DNA from: an uncultured Bacilli bacterium
Lineage (GTDB): Bacteria > Bacillota_I > Bacilli_A > RF39 > UBA660
DNA length: 49,698 nucleotides
Assembly: GCA_934101495.1 (NCBI GenBank)
Contig: CAKORG010000007.1
Location: 1 to 49,698, forward strand
Direction: 5' to 3'
Part shown: positions 32,916 to 40,893 of the stretch, piece after piece
How the letters are laid out: the number at the start of each line of letters is the position of its first letter
Numbering within the stretch: position 1 is the stretch's first letter
Notes under the pieces: generated by a model
What the model was told of the DNA's origin: nothing
The model's database searches: none
The model's input: the letters and a program-made list of their open reading frames with translations, nothing else
Program-made: the position numbers and the translations under genes

Positions 32916-34781
32916 ATGTTTGGTAAAATTCTTTATATTGGTGAGTCTGAAGCTCATGTAGAAAACTTAATTAAAGATGCGAGTAGTGCTGATTTAATGA
33001 ATGTTAATGTTATATTTGAAGATAGTAAAGGTACTATTCTTGGTGAAGTTGAAGAATTAAATGAAAATATAATTAAAATCAGATTTTTAGGTGAGTATAT
33101 AAATGGAAAGTATGTTAACGGGGTACTTAGGAAACCTTTATTAAATTCTAAAATAAGAATGATTAATAAAGATGAACTTACTGAGCTTGTTGGTACTTAT
33201 AGTGCATCTAGTTTCATTTTAGGTGAAAGTGCAATATATAAAGGATTTAATATTCATCCAAGTATTAATAGTTTATTTTCTAACCATTTAGCTATATTTG
33301 GTAATAGTGGTTCAGGTAAATCATGTGGTGTTGCTAGAATTGTTCAAAATTTATTTTCTAGTATGTATCAAGTTCAATATAATGCTAATATATTTATATT
33401 TGATGCTTTCGGAGAATATAAAAATGCTTTTGGTAAATTAAACGAAATAAATAATAATTACTCATATAAATTTATTACTAGTAATCCTTTAGAAGCCAGT
33501 GATAAACCTTTGCAAATACCTGTTAGCTTACTCACTTTAGATGATATTGCACTACTTCTTCAAGCAGATAAACATGCACAACTTCCAATAGTTGAAAATA
33601 CTATTAAGCTTGCTAGAATATTTGCAACAGATAGTGATGAAGCAAGAAACTATAAAAATCATTTGATTGCTAAAGCTTTACTTGCAGTACTTTTCAGTAA
33701 TGAAACTATATCAAGTAAGAAAAATGAAATATTTACGATACTTGAAGTATGCAATACACCTGAATTTAATTTTGATAGTGTTATTCCTGGTCTTGGTTAT
33801 ACAAGAACATTAAGTGAATGTTTTGAAATTGATTCAAATGGTAATTTTGGTGAATCAGTTCTAATAACTAATTATATCTTAGGAAAAATCAATGATGAAT
33901 TAGATAGTATTAAAGCACCAACCGAAGCAAGTTATGGTCTTAAAGATTTTGCTAAAGCTATGGAATTTACTTTAATTAGTGAAGGATTTCAACATAATCA
34001 AAACTTGCATGATGATGCTGTAATACTTAGAGTTAGACTTAATGCTATAATTAATAGTAAGGTTGGAACATTTTTTACAAAAGAATATATGCCAATTAAT
34101 GAGTTTGTAGAAAGTTTATTAGATAATGATGGAAAGAAAGCCCAAATAATAAATATAAATCTTGAAGATGTTGATGATATATATGCTAAAGTAATTGTTA
34201 AAATATTCTCAAGAATGTTATTTGACTTTTCTAAGGCTAGTAAAAAAAGAGCATCAATGCCATTTCATCTATTCTTAGAAGAAGCTCACAGATATATTCA
34301 AAAAGATAATGATACATTCTTGCTTGGTTATAATATATTTGATAGAATTGCTAAAGAAGGTCGTAAATATGGTGTTATTCTTGATATAATAAGTCAAAGA
34401 CCTGTAGAAATAAGTGATACTGTTATTGCCCAATGTAATAATTTCCTTATCTTTAAAATGACACATCCACTTGATATTAAATATATTGGAGAAATGCTTC
34501 CAAATATTAGTCAAGATATTTTGGATAAACAAAAGATACTTCAACCTGGTATGTGTGTATGTTTTGGTTCAGCCTTTAAAGTACCAATGATTGTTAAACT
34601 TGAAATGCCAAATCCAATGCCTTATAGTAGTAATTGTGATGTAAGTGGATGCTGGAAAATGGAAGATAAAAATAATGTTACTCTAGATAATAGAAGTATA
34701 ACAAGCGAAGAAAAACAAGATAATACTTTTAATCCAGAAACCGGAAATTTATCTATGCAAGATGCTGAATATTTTGTTTAA
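32916..34781 (+). CDS. HerA/VirB4-like ATPase
   Basis: 621 residues. A small beta-barrel (HAS-type) N-terminus of ~110 residues is followed by a FtsK/HerA-type ATPase: Walker A GNSGSGKS at about residues 129-136, DAFGEYKNAF (where HerA proteins have D-x-x-G-E), and Walker B LFLEEAHR at about 452-459. A DNA-pumping hexamer role in DNA processing is known for the family. No nuclease (NurA) partner is nearby. The neighbouring Fic gene and the small membrane protein are not a recognised system. ATG 32916 behind AAAGGGATG. Confidence 0.85.
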   Translation: MFGKILYIGESEAHVENLIKDASSADLMNVNVIFEDSKGTILGEVEELNENIIKIRFLGEYINGKYVNGVLRKPLLNSKIRMINKDELTELVGTYSASSFILGESAIYKGFNIHPSINSLFSNHLAIFGNSGSGKSCGVARIVQNLFSSMYQVQYNANIFIFDAFGEYKNAFGKLNEINNNYSYKFITSNPLEASDKPLQIPVSLLTLDDIALLLQADKHAQLPIVENTIKLARIFATDSDEARNYKNHLIAKALLAVLFSNETISSKKNEIFTILEVCNTPEFNFDSVIPGLGYTRTLSECFEIDSNGNFGESVLITNYILGKINDELDSIKAPTEASYGLKDFAKAMEFTLISEGFQHNQNLHDDAVILRVRLNAIINSKVGTFFTKEYMPINEFVESLLDNDGKKAQIININLEDVDDIYAKVIVKIFSRMLFDFSKASKKRASMPFHLFLEEAHRYIQKDNDTFLLGYNIFDRIAKEGRKYGVILDIISQRPVEISDTVIAQCNNFLIFKMTHPLDIKYIGEMLPNISQDILDKQKILQPGMCVCFGSAFKVPMIVKLEMPNPMPYSSNCDVSGCWKMEDKNNVTLDNRSITSEEKQDNTFNPETGNLSMQDAEYFV

Positions 34782-34793
34782 AACATAAACGTT

Positions 34794-34817
34794 AGCCGCA
34801 CTAAAATGTGGCTTTTT
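34794..34817 (+). terminator. Terminator after the HerA-like gene
   Basis: AGCC(G)CAC (34794-34801) pairs, with one bulge, with GTGGCT (34808-34813), then TTTT. Confidence 0.65.
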
Positions 34818-34828
34818 ATATACAAAAT

Positions 34829-34857
34829 TTGCATTTTAGAGTAATTTATGATATAAT
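34829..34857 (+). promoter_or_regulatory. Promoter of the glucosaminidase-like gene
   Basis: TTGCAT (34829-34834), a 17-bp spacer, TATAAT (34852-34857). Confidence 0.7.
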
Positions 34858-34894
34858 ATACAGCGTACTATTTAAAAGGAGAGTATTTAAATAT

Positions 34895-35716
34895 ATGAAA
34901 GAATATGTGCAGACCAATAGAAAGAGAATATTAATTTTTATTGGGGTATTAATTGGAGTAGTAATATTACTTATGCCAACTAATACAAAAAACTTAGAAA
35001 TAGAAAATAATACAAACCCGAGGGTTGCTTTAGAGAGTAAAAAAGAAATAACTGAAGAAGAAAAAGTAGAACTTTCACTAAATGAAAAAAAAGATACAAT
35101 TAAGTTCTTAGCAGATACTTTTTTGATAGATGAAAACATTTTAAAAAATAAATTAGAAAATAACTATAAAGAATTAAATTACTTAGATAATATGGATAAT
35201 TTTGATAAAATTGTACTTGATTATTTACTTACACTCGAAGAAAATGAGAAAGAATTATTTAATAATAAAAGAATATCTAATCAAATGGATAAAGATTATA
35301 TTGTTAAAACATTAAAATATTTTAGTAGTATGTATACAAACGTTGATTTTGGCATTGCTGCAGGTATAGCTAATGTTGAATCTGGTTATACATCTAAGTA
35401 TATGTTAGGTAAAAATAATATATTTGGTGGTATGTATAATGGTAATTTAATTAGTTATAAAACTATTGAATATGGTGTATTAAAATACGTTATACTTCTT
35501 AGTGAAGGATATTTTGGTAAAGGACTTATCACTGTTGAAGCAATCGGTAAAATATATAATCCGATGTTTAATGAAAGTGGTATTAAAATGGCAAAACCAG
35601 CTTGGGTTTATAACGTTACTAAATCTATGGAAATTTTTGCTGATGTACAAGATGTTGACACAAGTGAGTTAATTAATCTTAAAAATGCTAAAGATATATT
35701 GGCAAAAGAAAATTAA
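34895..35716 (+). CDS. Membrane-anchored glucosaminidase/lysozyme-like protein
   Basis: Start ATG 34895 behind AAAAGGAGAG (273 aa). N-terminal helix at about residues 11-27 (ILIFIGVLIGVVILLMP), then a Lys/Glu-rich linker and a lysozyme-like domain. Glu162 in NVESGYTSKYMLG followed by NNIFGGM is the glucosaminidase active-site pattern; KTIEYGVLKYVILLSEGYF and KIYNP complete the fold. Probably cleaves peptidoglycan outside the cell, in remodelling or division. The presence of a wall hydrolase supports a walled Gram-positive cell, not a Mollicute. Its 3' end carries the -35 box for the downstream RNA. Confidence 0.75.
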   Translation: MKEYVQTNRKRILIFIGVLIGVVILLMPTNTKNLEIENNTNPRVALESKKEITEEEKVELSLNEKKDTIKFLADTFLIDENILKNKLENNYKELNYLDNMDNFDKIVLDYLLTLEENEKELFNNKRISNQMDKDYIVKTLKYFSSMYTNVDFGIAAGIANVESGYTSKYMLGKNNIFGGMYNGNLISYKTIEYGVLKYVILLSEGYFGKGLITVEAIGKIYNPMFNESGIKMAKPAWVYNVTKSMEIFADVQDVDTSELINLKNAKDILAKEN

Positions 35717-35727
35717 TTTGATATAAT
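35699..35727 (+). promoter_or_regulatory. Promoter of the 6S-like RNA
   Basis: TTGGCA (35699-35704), 17-bp spacer, TATAAT (35722-35727); predicted start near 35733. Confidence 0.75.
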
Positions 35728-35732
35728 TAAAG

Positions 35733-35917
35733 TACCTAAAGGGTAAATGTCTATGTCTATATAAAACCGACTAGATAGATAATAAGGGAATCTAATTGAA
35801 TTATGGTGTAGAAGACTTAACCATTAAGTGAGTAAGGATCCTAAAATAGTTCATGTGATGCCCACCTCGCGGAGAGCGGGTTTTTATCAAGTGCAGGACA
35901 CCTTTGGGTTTTATTTT
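35733..35917 (+). ncRNA. ssrS: Probable 6S RNA
   Basis: A ~185-nt segment starts just after a consensus promoter. The ends pair: ACCTAAAGG (35734-35742) with CCTTTGGGT (35901-35909), with a T-rich tail. That is the closing-stem/terminator arrangement of 6S RNA. An inner GC-rich hairpin lies at 35870-35882. No open frame fits. It sits directly upstream of tcdA and near rarA, the same setting I recall for Bacillus bsrA between yrvM (tcdA) and rarA. 6S binds sigma-A RNA polymerase and mimics an open promoter. Assignment is by size, structure and synteny, not by sequence comparison. Confidence 0.65.
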
Positions 35918-35927
35918 GGAGGAATTT

Positions 35928-36596
35928 ATGTTTGAGAGATTGGAATTATTAATTGGAAAGGACTCTTTAGAGAAAATAAGTAAAGTTAATATTTTACTTG
36001 TTGGTGTTGGTGGTGTTGGTGGTACTTGTCTTGAAGCCTTAGTTCGAAGTGGAGTACAAAACATCACTATTATAGATGGAGATAACTTTCAAATTAGTAA
36101 TTTAAATAGACAGATACTAGCTACTTTGGATGATATAGACAAACCTAAAGTAGAAGTCGCAATAAAGAGAATGTTAAGGATAAATGATAAATTAAATATT
36201 ACTGGTAAAAAAATATATTTAAATGAAGAAAATATAAGTTCTTTGGGCAAATTTGACTTTATAATAGATGCTTGTGATGATGTTAAAGCAAAACTTGCTT
36301 TAATGAAATATGCTGAAGAAAACAATATGCATTTAGTTAGTTCAATGGGAACTGGTAAAAGACTCAATCCAAGTAATGTAATAATAACAAGGCTTGATAG
36401 AACTAGTAATGACCCTTTGGCTAAAAAAATAAGATATGAAGCTAGAAAGCTAGGCTTAAATTTAAAAATACCTGTTGTGTGTTCAAAAGAAGATGCAATA
36501 AGTAAAGATAGAGTAGTGGCATCAAGTATATTTGTTCCATCAACTGCAGGTCTTACTATTGCTCATTATATAATAGAAAAAGTAATCAATTCCTGA
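35928..36596 (+). CDS. tcdA: tRNA threonylcarbamoyladenosine dehydratase (TcdA/CsdL)
   Basis: E1-like ThiF/MoeB-fold enzyme that cyclises t6A37 in tRNA using ATP. Start ATG 35928 behind TGGAGGAA (222 aa); an upstream in-frame TTG lies within the 6S-like RNA. The nucleotide loop is VGVGGVGGTC, followed by the IDGDNFQISNLNRQ motif with the Arg/Asn typical of the family, IDACDDVKAK, and PVVCSKE near the C-terminus. Zinc cysteine pairs are absent, as in TcdA. Convergent with gpsA, one base apart. Confidence 0.9.
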   Translation: MFERLELLIGKDSLEKISKVNILLVGVGGVGGTCLEALVRSGVQNITIIDGDNFQISNLNRQILATLDDIDKPKVEVAIKRMLRINDKLNITGKKIYLNEENISSLGKFDFIIDACDDVKAKLALMKYAEENNMHLVSSMGTGKRLNPSNVIITRLDRTSNDPLAKKIRYEARKLGLNLKIPVVCSKEDAISKDRVVASSIFVPSTAGLTIAHYIIEKVINS

Positions 36597-36608
36597 TTAC
36601 TTTTTTGT
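36581..36608. terminator. Terminator between tcdA and gpsA
   Basis: AAGTAATCA (36581-36589), loop ATTCC, TGATTACTT (36595-36603), then TTTT for the plus strand. It covers both stop codons. Confidence 0.85.
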
Positions 36609-37574
36609 TATTAAGAAAGATGCTAGTGTTTTAGGATCTCCTTCATTATAAACTATATTATATATTGTGGTTATTAAATCTATCGGAGTTCCACGTTTAT
36701 TTAACATTTTATAAATTACTTCAAGAGTATTATAACCTTCTACAGTATTATTTACTAAATATTCATTTATTTTCTTTGGGTCTTTAGCACTTCCAATAGT
36801 GTATCCAAAACTAAAGTTACGACTTTTAGTACTTGTGCATGTAAGCATTAAATCACCAACCCCTGCAAAGGATAATATTGTTTTAGGTTTGCCACCAAAT
36901 ATTTTGATAATATCTTTAATATCATGAAGTGACTCATTTATTAAGAAACTTTGTGTTGAATTACTATAACCAAGACCAGATAATATGCCTGATGCTATCG
37001 CAATAACGTTTTTAGTTGCACCACACATTTGAATGCCAATCATATCCTTAGATGGTCTTAATTTAAGAGTATCATTAGCTAGAGTGGTTGATACATACTC
37101 TTTTGCTTTATTACTTTTTGAAGCAAGAGCTAATGCAACTGGTTCATTATTTATGATATCAACTGCAAAGGTAGGGCCTGATATAACTGCTATATTTTTA
37201 GTTTTTAAATTATCTTTTACTATATTTGATAAAAGTTCTTCGCGAGATTCTTCAATACCTTTAGATGCTATACATACCGGCACTTCTGGATTATAAAATT
37301 CTTTCATTTTTTCTGTTATAATATCAACATATTTGCTAGCTGTTATAATATAAATCAATTCTGCATCTTTTAAGGTATCTTCTAAAGAATTTGAAACCTT
37401 AATATTTTTAGGTAGTTCTGTATCATATACTGATGCAACTTTTTTAGTTTCTTTATATTCTTCATACTTTGCATCATTCTCAGTCCATATCACAATTTTA
37501 TTATTATCCTTTTTAGCAAGCATCTTACTTATTGCTAAACTATACATTCCAAGCCCAATTACGCTTATTTTCAT
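36597..37574 (-). CDS. gpsA: NAD(P)-dependent glycerol-3-phosphate dehydrogenase
   Basis: Makes sn-glycerol 3-phosphate from DHAP for membrane lipid synthesis. Rossmann start VIGLGMYSLA (GxGxxxxA), CIASKGIE, ISGPTFAVDI, CGATKNVIAIASGI with the catalytic Lys, and the diagnostic GVGDLMLTCTSTKSRNF. The length, 325 aa, is normal. The ATG at 37574 overlaps the rarA stop by four bases, so rarA-gpsA are co-transcribed. Confidence 0.95.
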   Translation of the reverse strand: MKISVIGLGMYSLAISKMLAKKDNNKIVIWTENDAKYEEYKETKKVASVYDTELPKNIKVSNSLEDTLKDAELIYIITASKYVDIITEKMKEFYNPEVPVCIASKGIEESREELLSNIVKDNLKTKNIAVISGPTFAVDIINNEPVALALASKSNKAKEYVSTTLANDTLKLRPSKDMIGIQMCGATKNVIAIASGILSGLGYSNSTQSFLINESLHDIKDIIKIFGGKPKTILSFAGVGDLMLTCTSTKSRNFSFGYTIGSAKDPKKINEYLVNNTVEGYNTLEVIYKMLNKRGTPIDLITTIYNIVYNEGDPKTLASFLITKK

Positions 37575-38767
37575 TTTTTATTCCTCATTTCTTTATGCAA
37601 TTTATTTAAGTTTTCTTCAACTTTATTGTTTTTTGGTATATAGTATTTTTTACCTATTAAGTTTTTAGGCATATAATTTTGTTCAACCCAGTCATTTGGA
37701 TAATCATGGGGGTAAAGGTAGGTAGTGCTACTAGTTTTAATATTATCAGGAACATTACCTGTATTTCCTTTATGAATATCATTTAAAGCAGCATCTAAGG
37801 CTAGGTGAGAACTATTACTTTTTGGTGATAGAGCCATTTCTACCACTATTTCCCCAAGAGGAATGCGAGCTTCGGGTAAACCTACAAGTTCTGCAGCACT
37901 TATGGCAGCCATAACTCTTGGACCAATACCAGGATTAGCAAGACCAATATCCTCATAAGCAATAACACTAAGACGACGATATATTATATCTAGATCTTCG
38001 GCTTCAATCAATCTGGCAAGATAGTGAAGTGATGCATCAACGTCACTACCACGAATAGATTTTTGTAGAGCACTTATAACATCATAATGGCCATCACCAT
38101 CTTTATCATGAAAGAATACTGGTTTACTATTAATCTTTTTAACTGTTTCAATTGTTATAACTTTATCGCCAGAATAATATGATACTTCAAGCAAATTTAA
38201 GGCAAAACGCATATCGCCGGAAGATAGATTGGCGATATATTCTAATGTATCATCATCTACTTTTATATCCTCAAAGTTCTTTAATGCCTTTTTTAATCCT
38301 TCTTTTATGTCTTTACTGTCAAGTTCATGTAGTTCAAATATTTGACATCTACTTCTTATGGCTGGATTAATTTTATGATAAGGATTTGATGTAGTTAAAC
38401 CTATTAAAATAATTGTGCCATTTTCAATATATGGAAGTAGTAAATCTTGCTTATCTTTATTCATGCGATGTATTTCATCAATAATAAGTACCATTTCTCC
38501 ATACATTTTAGCTTCTATAATAGCAGTATCAAAATCAGCTTTATTATTAATTGTAGCATTTAAAAACTTATAATGAAGTTCAAGCTCATTTACCAAAGCA
38601 TTTGCAATACTTGTTTTACCAATACCTGGTTTTCCATAAAAAATCATCGAAAAAAGTTTCTTGTTTTTAACAAGGTTAGTAAGTATTTTACCTTCACCAA
38701 TAAGATGACTTTGACCAATTATATCTTCTAATTTTTTAGGTCTTAATTTATCTGCTAAAATTTCCAT
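37571..38767 (-). CDS. rarA: Replication-associated recombination protein A (AAA+ ATPase)
   Basis: RarA/MgsA acts at stalled replication forks. N-terminal LADKLRPKKLEDIIGQ, Walker A GKPGIGKTS, Walker B LIIDEIHRMNK, sensor 1 GLTTSNP, and arginine finger AIRSRC. The C-terminal oligomerisation domain has HYLARLIEAEDLDII and MALSPKSNSSH. The length, 398 aa, is slightly shorter than usual (~420). The start at 38767 reads MEILADKLRP; no obvious strong ribosome site is visible on the minus strand upstream. Divergent from the Xer recombinase gene. Confidence 0.93.
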   Translation of the reverse strand: MEILADKLRPKKLEDIIGQSHLIGEGKILTNLVKNKKLFSMIFYGKPGIGKTSIANALVNELELHYKFLNATINNKADFDTAIIEAKMYGEMVLIIDEIHRMNKDKQDLLLPYIENGTIILIGLTTSNPYHKINPAIRSRCQIFELHELDSKDIKEGLKKALKNFEDIKVDDDTLEYIANLSSGDMRFALNLLEVSYYSGDKVITIETVKKINSKPVFFHDKDGDGHYDVISALQKSIRGSDVDASLHYLARLIEAEDLDIIYRRLSVIAYEDIGLANPGIGPRVMAAISAAELVGLPEARIPLGEIVVEMALSPKSNSSHLALDAALNDIHKGNTGNVPDNIKTSSTTYLYPHDYPNDWVEQNYMPKNLIGKKYYIPKNNKVEENLNKLHKEMRNKK

Positions 38768-38838
38768 AATATCACAAAAATAATTATATCACATTTTGCT
38801 TAAATATGATACAATGTTTATAGAAATAAGGTGATTTT

Positions 38839-39729
38839 ATGCGTAACATAATTGATAAGATTGAAGATAAAGATGTAATAGATTTCTTAGAATATTTGAA
38901 GTATGAAAGAAGAATGTCTGTAAATACTATAGACTCCTATGGAGAAAACTTACTTTTAATAAGCAATAATTTGAAGAAAAAACTAATAAATTTAAATGGG
39001 AATGATATAAGAAATTTTTTGTTAAATATAGATACCGTACCTCGAACTAAAGCTCATTACTTAACAGTTCTGAATTCTTTCTACAGATATCTAATTTTTA
39101 TGGATAAACTAAAAGACAATCCTTGCGATGGTATTAAAAGTCCTAAGTTAGAGAAGAAGTTACCTACATATTTAACTAGTGAAGAAGTAGATAAGCTTCT
39201 TAATATGAGACTTACTAAACCAGTTGATTATAGAAATAAAGCAATGCTTGAATTAATTTATGCAACTGGAGCTAGAATAAGTGAAATAACTAATCTAGAA
39301 CTGAGTCAAATAGATTATGATGAATGTATAATAAGGGTAACAGGAAAGGGAAAAAAAGATAGAATTATACCATTTGGTAATACTGCAAGTAAAGCCTTAA
39401 GAGAATATATCGAAACATATAGAGTATTCTTAATTAAAAATGATACATGTAATTATGTATTTATTAATAAAAATGGTTCTAAGATAAGTAGACAAATGAT
39501 TTTTAAGATACTTAAAAGTTTAGCTAAAAAAGCTGGAATAGAAAAGGAAGTAAGCCCACATACACTTAGGCACTCATTTGCAACAAATTTACTTAATAAT
39601 GGGGCAGACCTTAGAGTAATTCAAGAACTTCTTGGCCATGAAAATCTAGAGACTACTGAAATATATTCCCATTTGCAAAATAAAAAAATTGAGGAAGATT
39701 ATAGTAATCATCCTCATGCGCATATCTAA
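38839..39729 (+). CDS. XerC/XerD-type tyrosine recombinase
   Basis: Site-specific recombinase for resolving chromosome dimers. It has an N-terminal SAM-like core-binding domain (about 1-100) and a C-terminal catalytic domain with the full set Arg146 (ATGARISE), His241 and Arg244 (HTLRH), His267 (LGHENL) and the nucleophile Tyr276 (EIYSHL). 296 aa is typical for XerC/D. It is not flanked by integrase-type attachment repeats, so a housekeeping role is more likely than phage integration. Which of XerC or XerD cannot be decided here. ATG 38839 behind AAGGTGATT. Confidence 0.9.
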   Translation: MRNIIDKIEDKDVIDFLEYLKYERRMSVNTIDSYGENLLLISNNLKKKLINLNGNDIRNFLLNIDTVPRTKAHYLTVLNSFYRYLIFMDKLKDNPCDGIKSPKLEKKLPTYLTSEEVDKLLNMRLTKPVDYRNKAMLELIYATGARISEITNLELSQIDYDECIIRVTGKGKKDRIIPFGNTASKALREYIETYRVFLIKNDTCNYVFINKNGSKISRQMIFKILKSLAKKAGIEKEVSPHTLRHSFATNLLNNGADLRVIQELLGHENLETTEIYSHLQNKKIEEDYSNHPHAHI

Positions 39730-39732
39730 AAA

Positions 39733-39849
39733 CTATCTATAGTTTTCATTACGAGCTTCGTTACGTGCATTTGATTTTGCACTAGCTTTACTAGAACATT
39801 TAGCATTCTTTCTTGCTTTGTTTCTAGCATTTTCTTTATTTTTGCTCAT
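39733..39849 (-). CDS. Small basic Asn/Lys/Ala/Arg-rich protein
   Basis: 38-residue frame with an excellent ribosome site (GGGAGGT, 8 bases upstream of ATG 39849). Composition is almost only Lys, Arg, Asn, Ala, Ser and Glu; the pattern NARNKARKNA recurs with NARNEARN, a loose 4-residue repeat (N/A-R-N-x) suggesting one amphipathic helix. One cysteine. It converges with the xer gene 3 bases after its stop. Reminds me of small repeat-rich proteins in spore-forming Clostridia, but I cannot assign it. Nucleic-acid binding is plausible from charge only. Confidence 0.6.
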   Translation of the reverse strand: MSKNKENARNKARKNAKCSSKASAKSNARNEARNENYR

Positions 39850-39933
39850 TAACTTTTACCTCCCACTATTATTATGTAACAAAATAAATAATTTAATCAT
39901 ATAATTAAGTGGTAAAATAAGGAAGTGTTAAAT

Positions 39934-40533
39934 TTGAAGAAAATTGGTATTAGTACTAGAATTATAACTAATGACATTGGTTTAAAACAAGACAAAGTTC
40001 CTCATTCTTTAGTAAAAAAATTAGAAGAACATAAAGCATTACCTATAATTATTCCAAATATAAGTGATATTTCATATTATTTAGATATTTGTGATGGTTT
40101 TATAGTGCCTGGTGGCATTACTTGGAACGAAGCTGATATAGAAATTATAAAATATGCGTTTAAAACTAGTAAACCTTTGCTTGGAATATGTGCAGGAATG
40201 CAAGCTTTAGCAAATATTGATACATTTATAGATAATACTATTAAAGTGGATAATCATAATGTGCCAAATGAAGAATATGTTCATGAAATAAGTATTAATG
40301 ACGGCATACTTAAAAATATTTTAAATAAAGATAAAATAAAAGTTAATAGTAGACATAATTACAAAGTTGAACCAAAAAGTTATTTTAAAATTGATGCTGT
40401 TAGTTGCGATGGGGTAATTGAAGCTATAAGCTTTCCAGAGTTCAAGTTTATAGTGGGCCTAGAGTGGCATCCAGAAGATATGAATGATGATGACCAAAAT
40501 AAAATATTTAAATACTTTATAAGTAAATGTTAA
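39934..40533 (+). CDS. Class I glutamine amidotransferase-like hydrolase (PuuD/peptidase C26)
   Basis: Starts at TTG 39934 (199 aa), 8 bases after AAGGAAG; the GTG at 39925 is part of that site. Gamma-glutamyl hydrolase type: the nucleophilic Cys sits in GICAGMQAL, the catalytic His and Glu in LEWHPED at the end, and the oxyanion region GFIVPGGITWNEADIE. Substrate unknown (PuuD cleaves gamma-glutamyl-GABA; relatives act on folate or amino-acid conjugates). Shorter than PuuD (~250). Stand-alone gene. Confidence 0.8.
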   Translation: MKKIGISTRIITNDIGLKQDKVPHSLVKKLEEHKALPIIIPNISDISYYLDICDGFIVPGGITWNEADIEIIKYAFKTSKPLLGICAGMQALANIDTFIDNTIKVDNHNVPNEEYVHEISINDGILKNILNKDKIKVNSRHNYKVEPKSYFKIDAVSCDGVIEAISFPEFKFIVGLEWHPEDMNDDDQNKIFKYFISKC

Positions 40534-40614
40534 AAAACAAGTAAATTTTCATTACTTGCTTGTGCAGGTTTTAAGTTCTTCATTCATCAGATTATTAATA
40601 TAATCTATATCGGT
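40534..40614 (-). other. Downstream unit of the small-RNA locus: hairpin and T run
   Basis: On the minus strand, CAAGTAA (40558-40552) pairs with TTACTTG (40544-40538), followed by six T. On the plus strand the same hairpin has no T run, so it serves a minus-strand transcript. Between the first terminator (40650-40615) and this one lies only an 11-codon frame starting at about 40586 without a ribosome site. Confidence 0.45.
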
Positions 40615-40621
40615 AAAAAAA

Positions 40622-40650
40622 GAAAATACTATCAAAATAATAGTATTTTC
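40622..40650. terminator. Terminator of the tandem-repeat RNA
   Basis: GAAAATACTAT (40622-40632), 7-nt loop, ATAGTATTTTC (40640-40650). On the minus strand it is followed by seven T (40621-40615). Confidence 0.8.
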
Positions 40651-40658
40651 AAACATTT

Positions 40659-40757
40659 ACGACCGGGATCATTTATAGCTCGCACCACCCAGAAGCGATT
40701 AACATTTCACGACCGGGATCATTTATAGCTCGCACCACCCGGAAGCGATTAACATTT
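40659..40757. repeat. Two tandem 49-bp GC-rich repeats
   Basis: 40659-40707 and 40709-40757 are identical except at one position (A at 40691, G at 40741), separated by a single C. AACATT also precedes copy 1. Far richer in G+C than the flanks. Not spaced like a CRISPR array. Confidence 0.95.
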
Positions 40758-40786
40758 AGTAAATGTGCAATTTCTAATGCAATATT

Positions 40787-40815
40787 AATATACAACATTT
40801 TTACACAAATGTCAA
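40787..40815 (-). promoter_or_regulatory. Minus-strand sigma-A promoter of the tandem-repeat RNA
   Basis: On the minus strand TTGACA (40815-40810), a 17-bp spacer, TATATT (40792-40787); predicted start ~40780. Confidence 0.75.
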
Positions 40816-40893
40816 GTGAGATTGGTGAATTTGTTGTACACATTATTATATGTTATAAATTGAATTTTAAACATATAATTAAATGGTGATATT

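Larger units (their letters stand above)
40615..40780 (-). ncRNA. Unannotated small RNA with two 49-nt tandem repeats
   Basis: Minus-strand transcription unit predicted from three signals: TTGACA-17-TATATT promoter, two tandem 49-nt units, and a terminator with an 11-bp stem (40650-40640 with 40632-40622) followed by seven T. Predicted length ~166 nt. Each unit can fold with CCGGG and CCCGG (in the upstream copy CTGGG) closing a ~20-nt loop that contains TGGTGCGAGC. GC content of the repeats is far above the surroundings. No open frame. Not recognised as a known family; the architecture resembles the RNA antitoxin half of type III toxin-antitoxin loci, but no toxin gene follows. Confidence 0.6.

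Noticed and set aside
38839..39729. Prophage or integrative-element integrase
   Set aside because: Standard XerC/D size with no phage genes, attachment repeats or tRNA gene beside it.
40659..40757. CRISPR array
   Set aside because: Only two copies separated by one base, no spacers and no cas genes.
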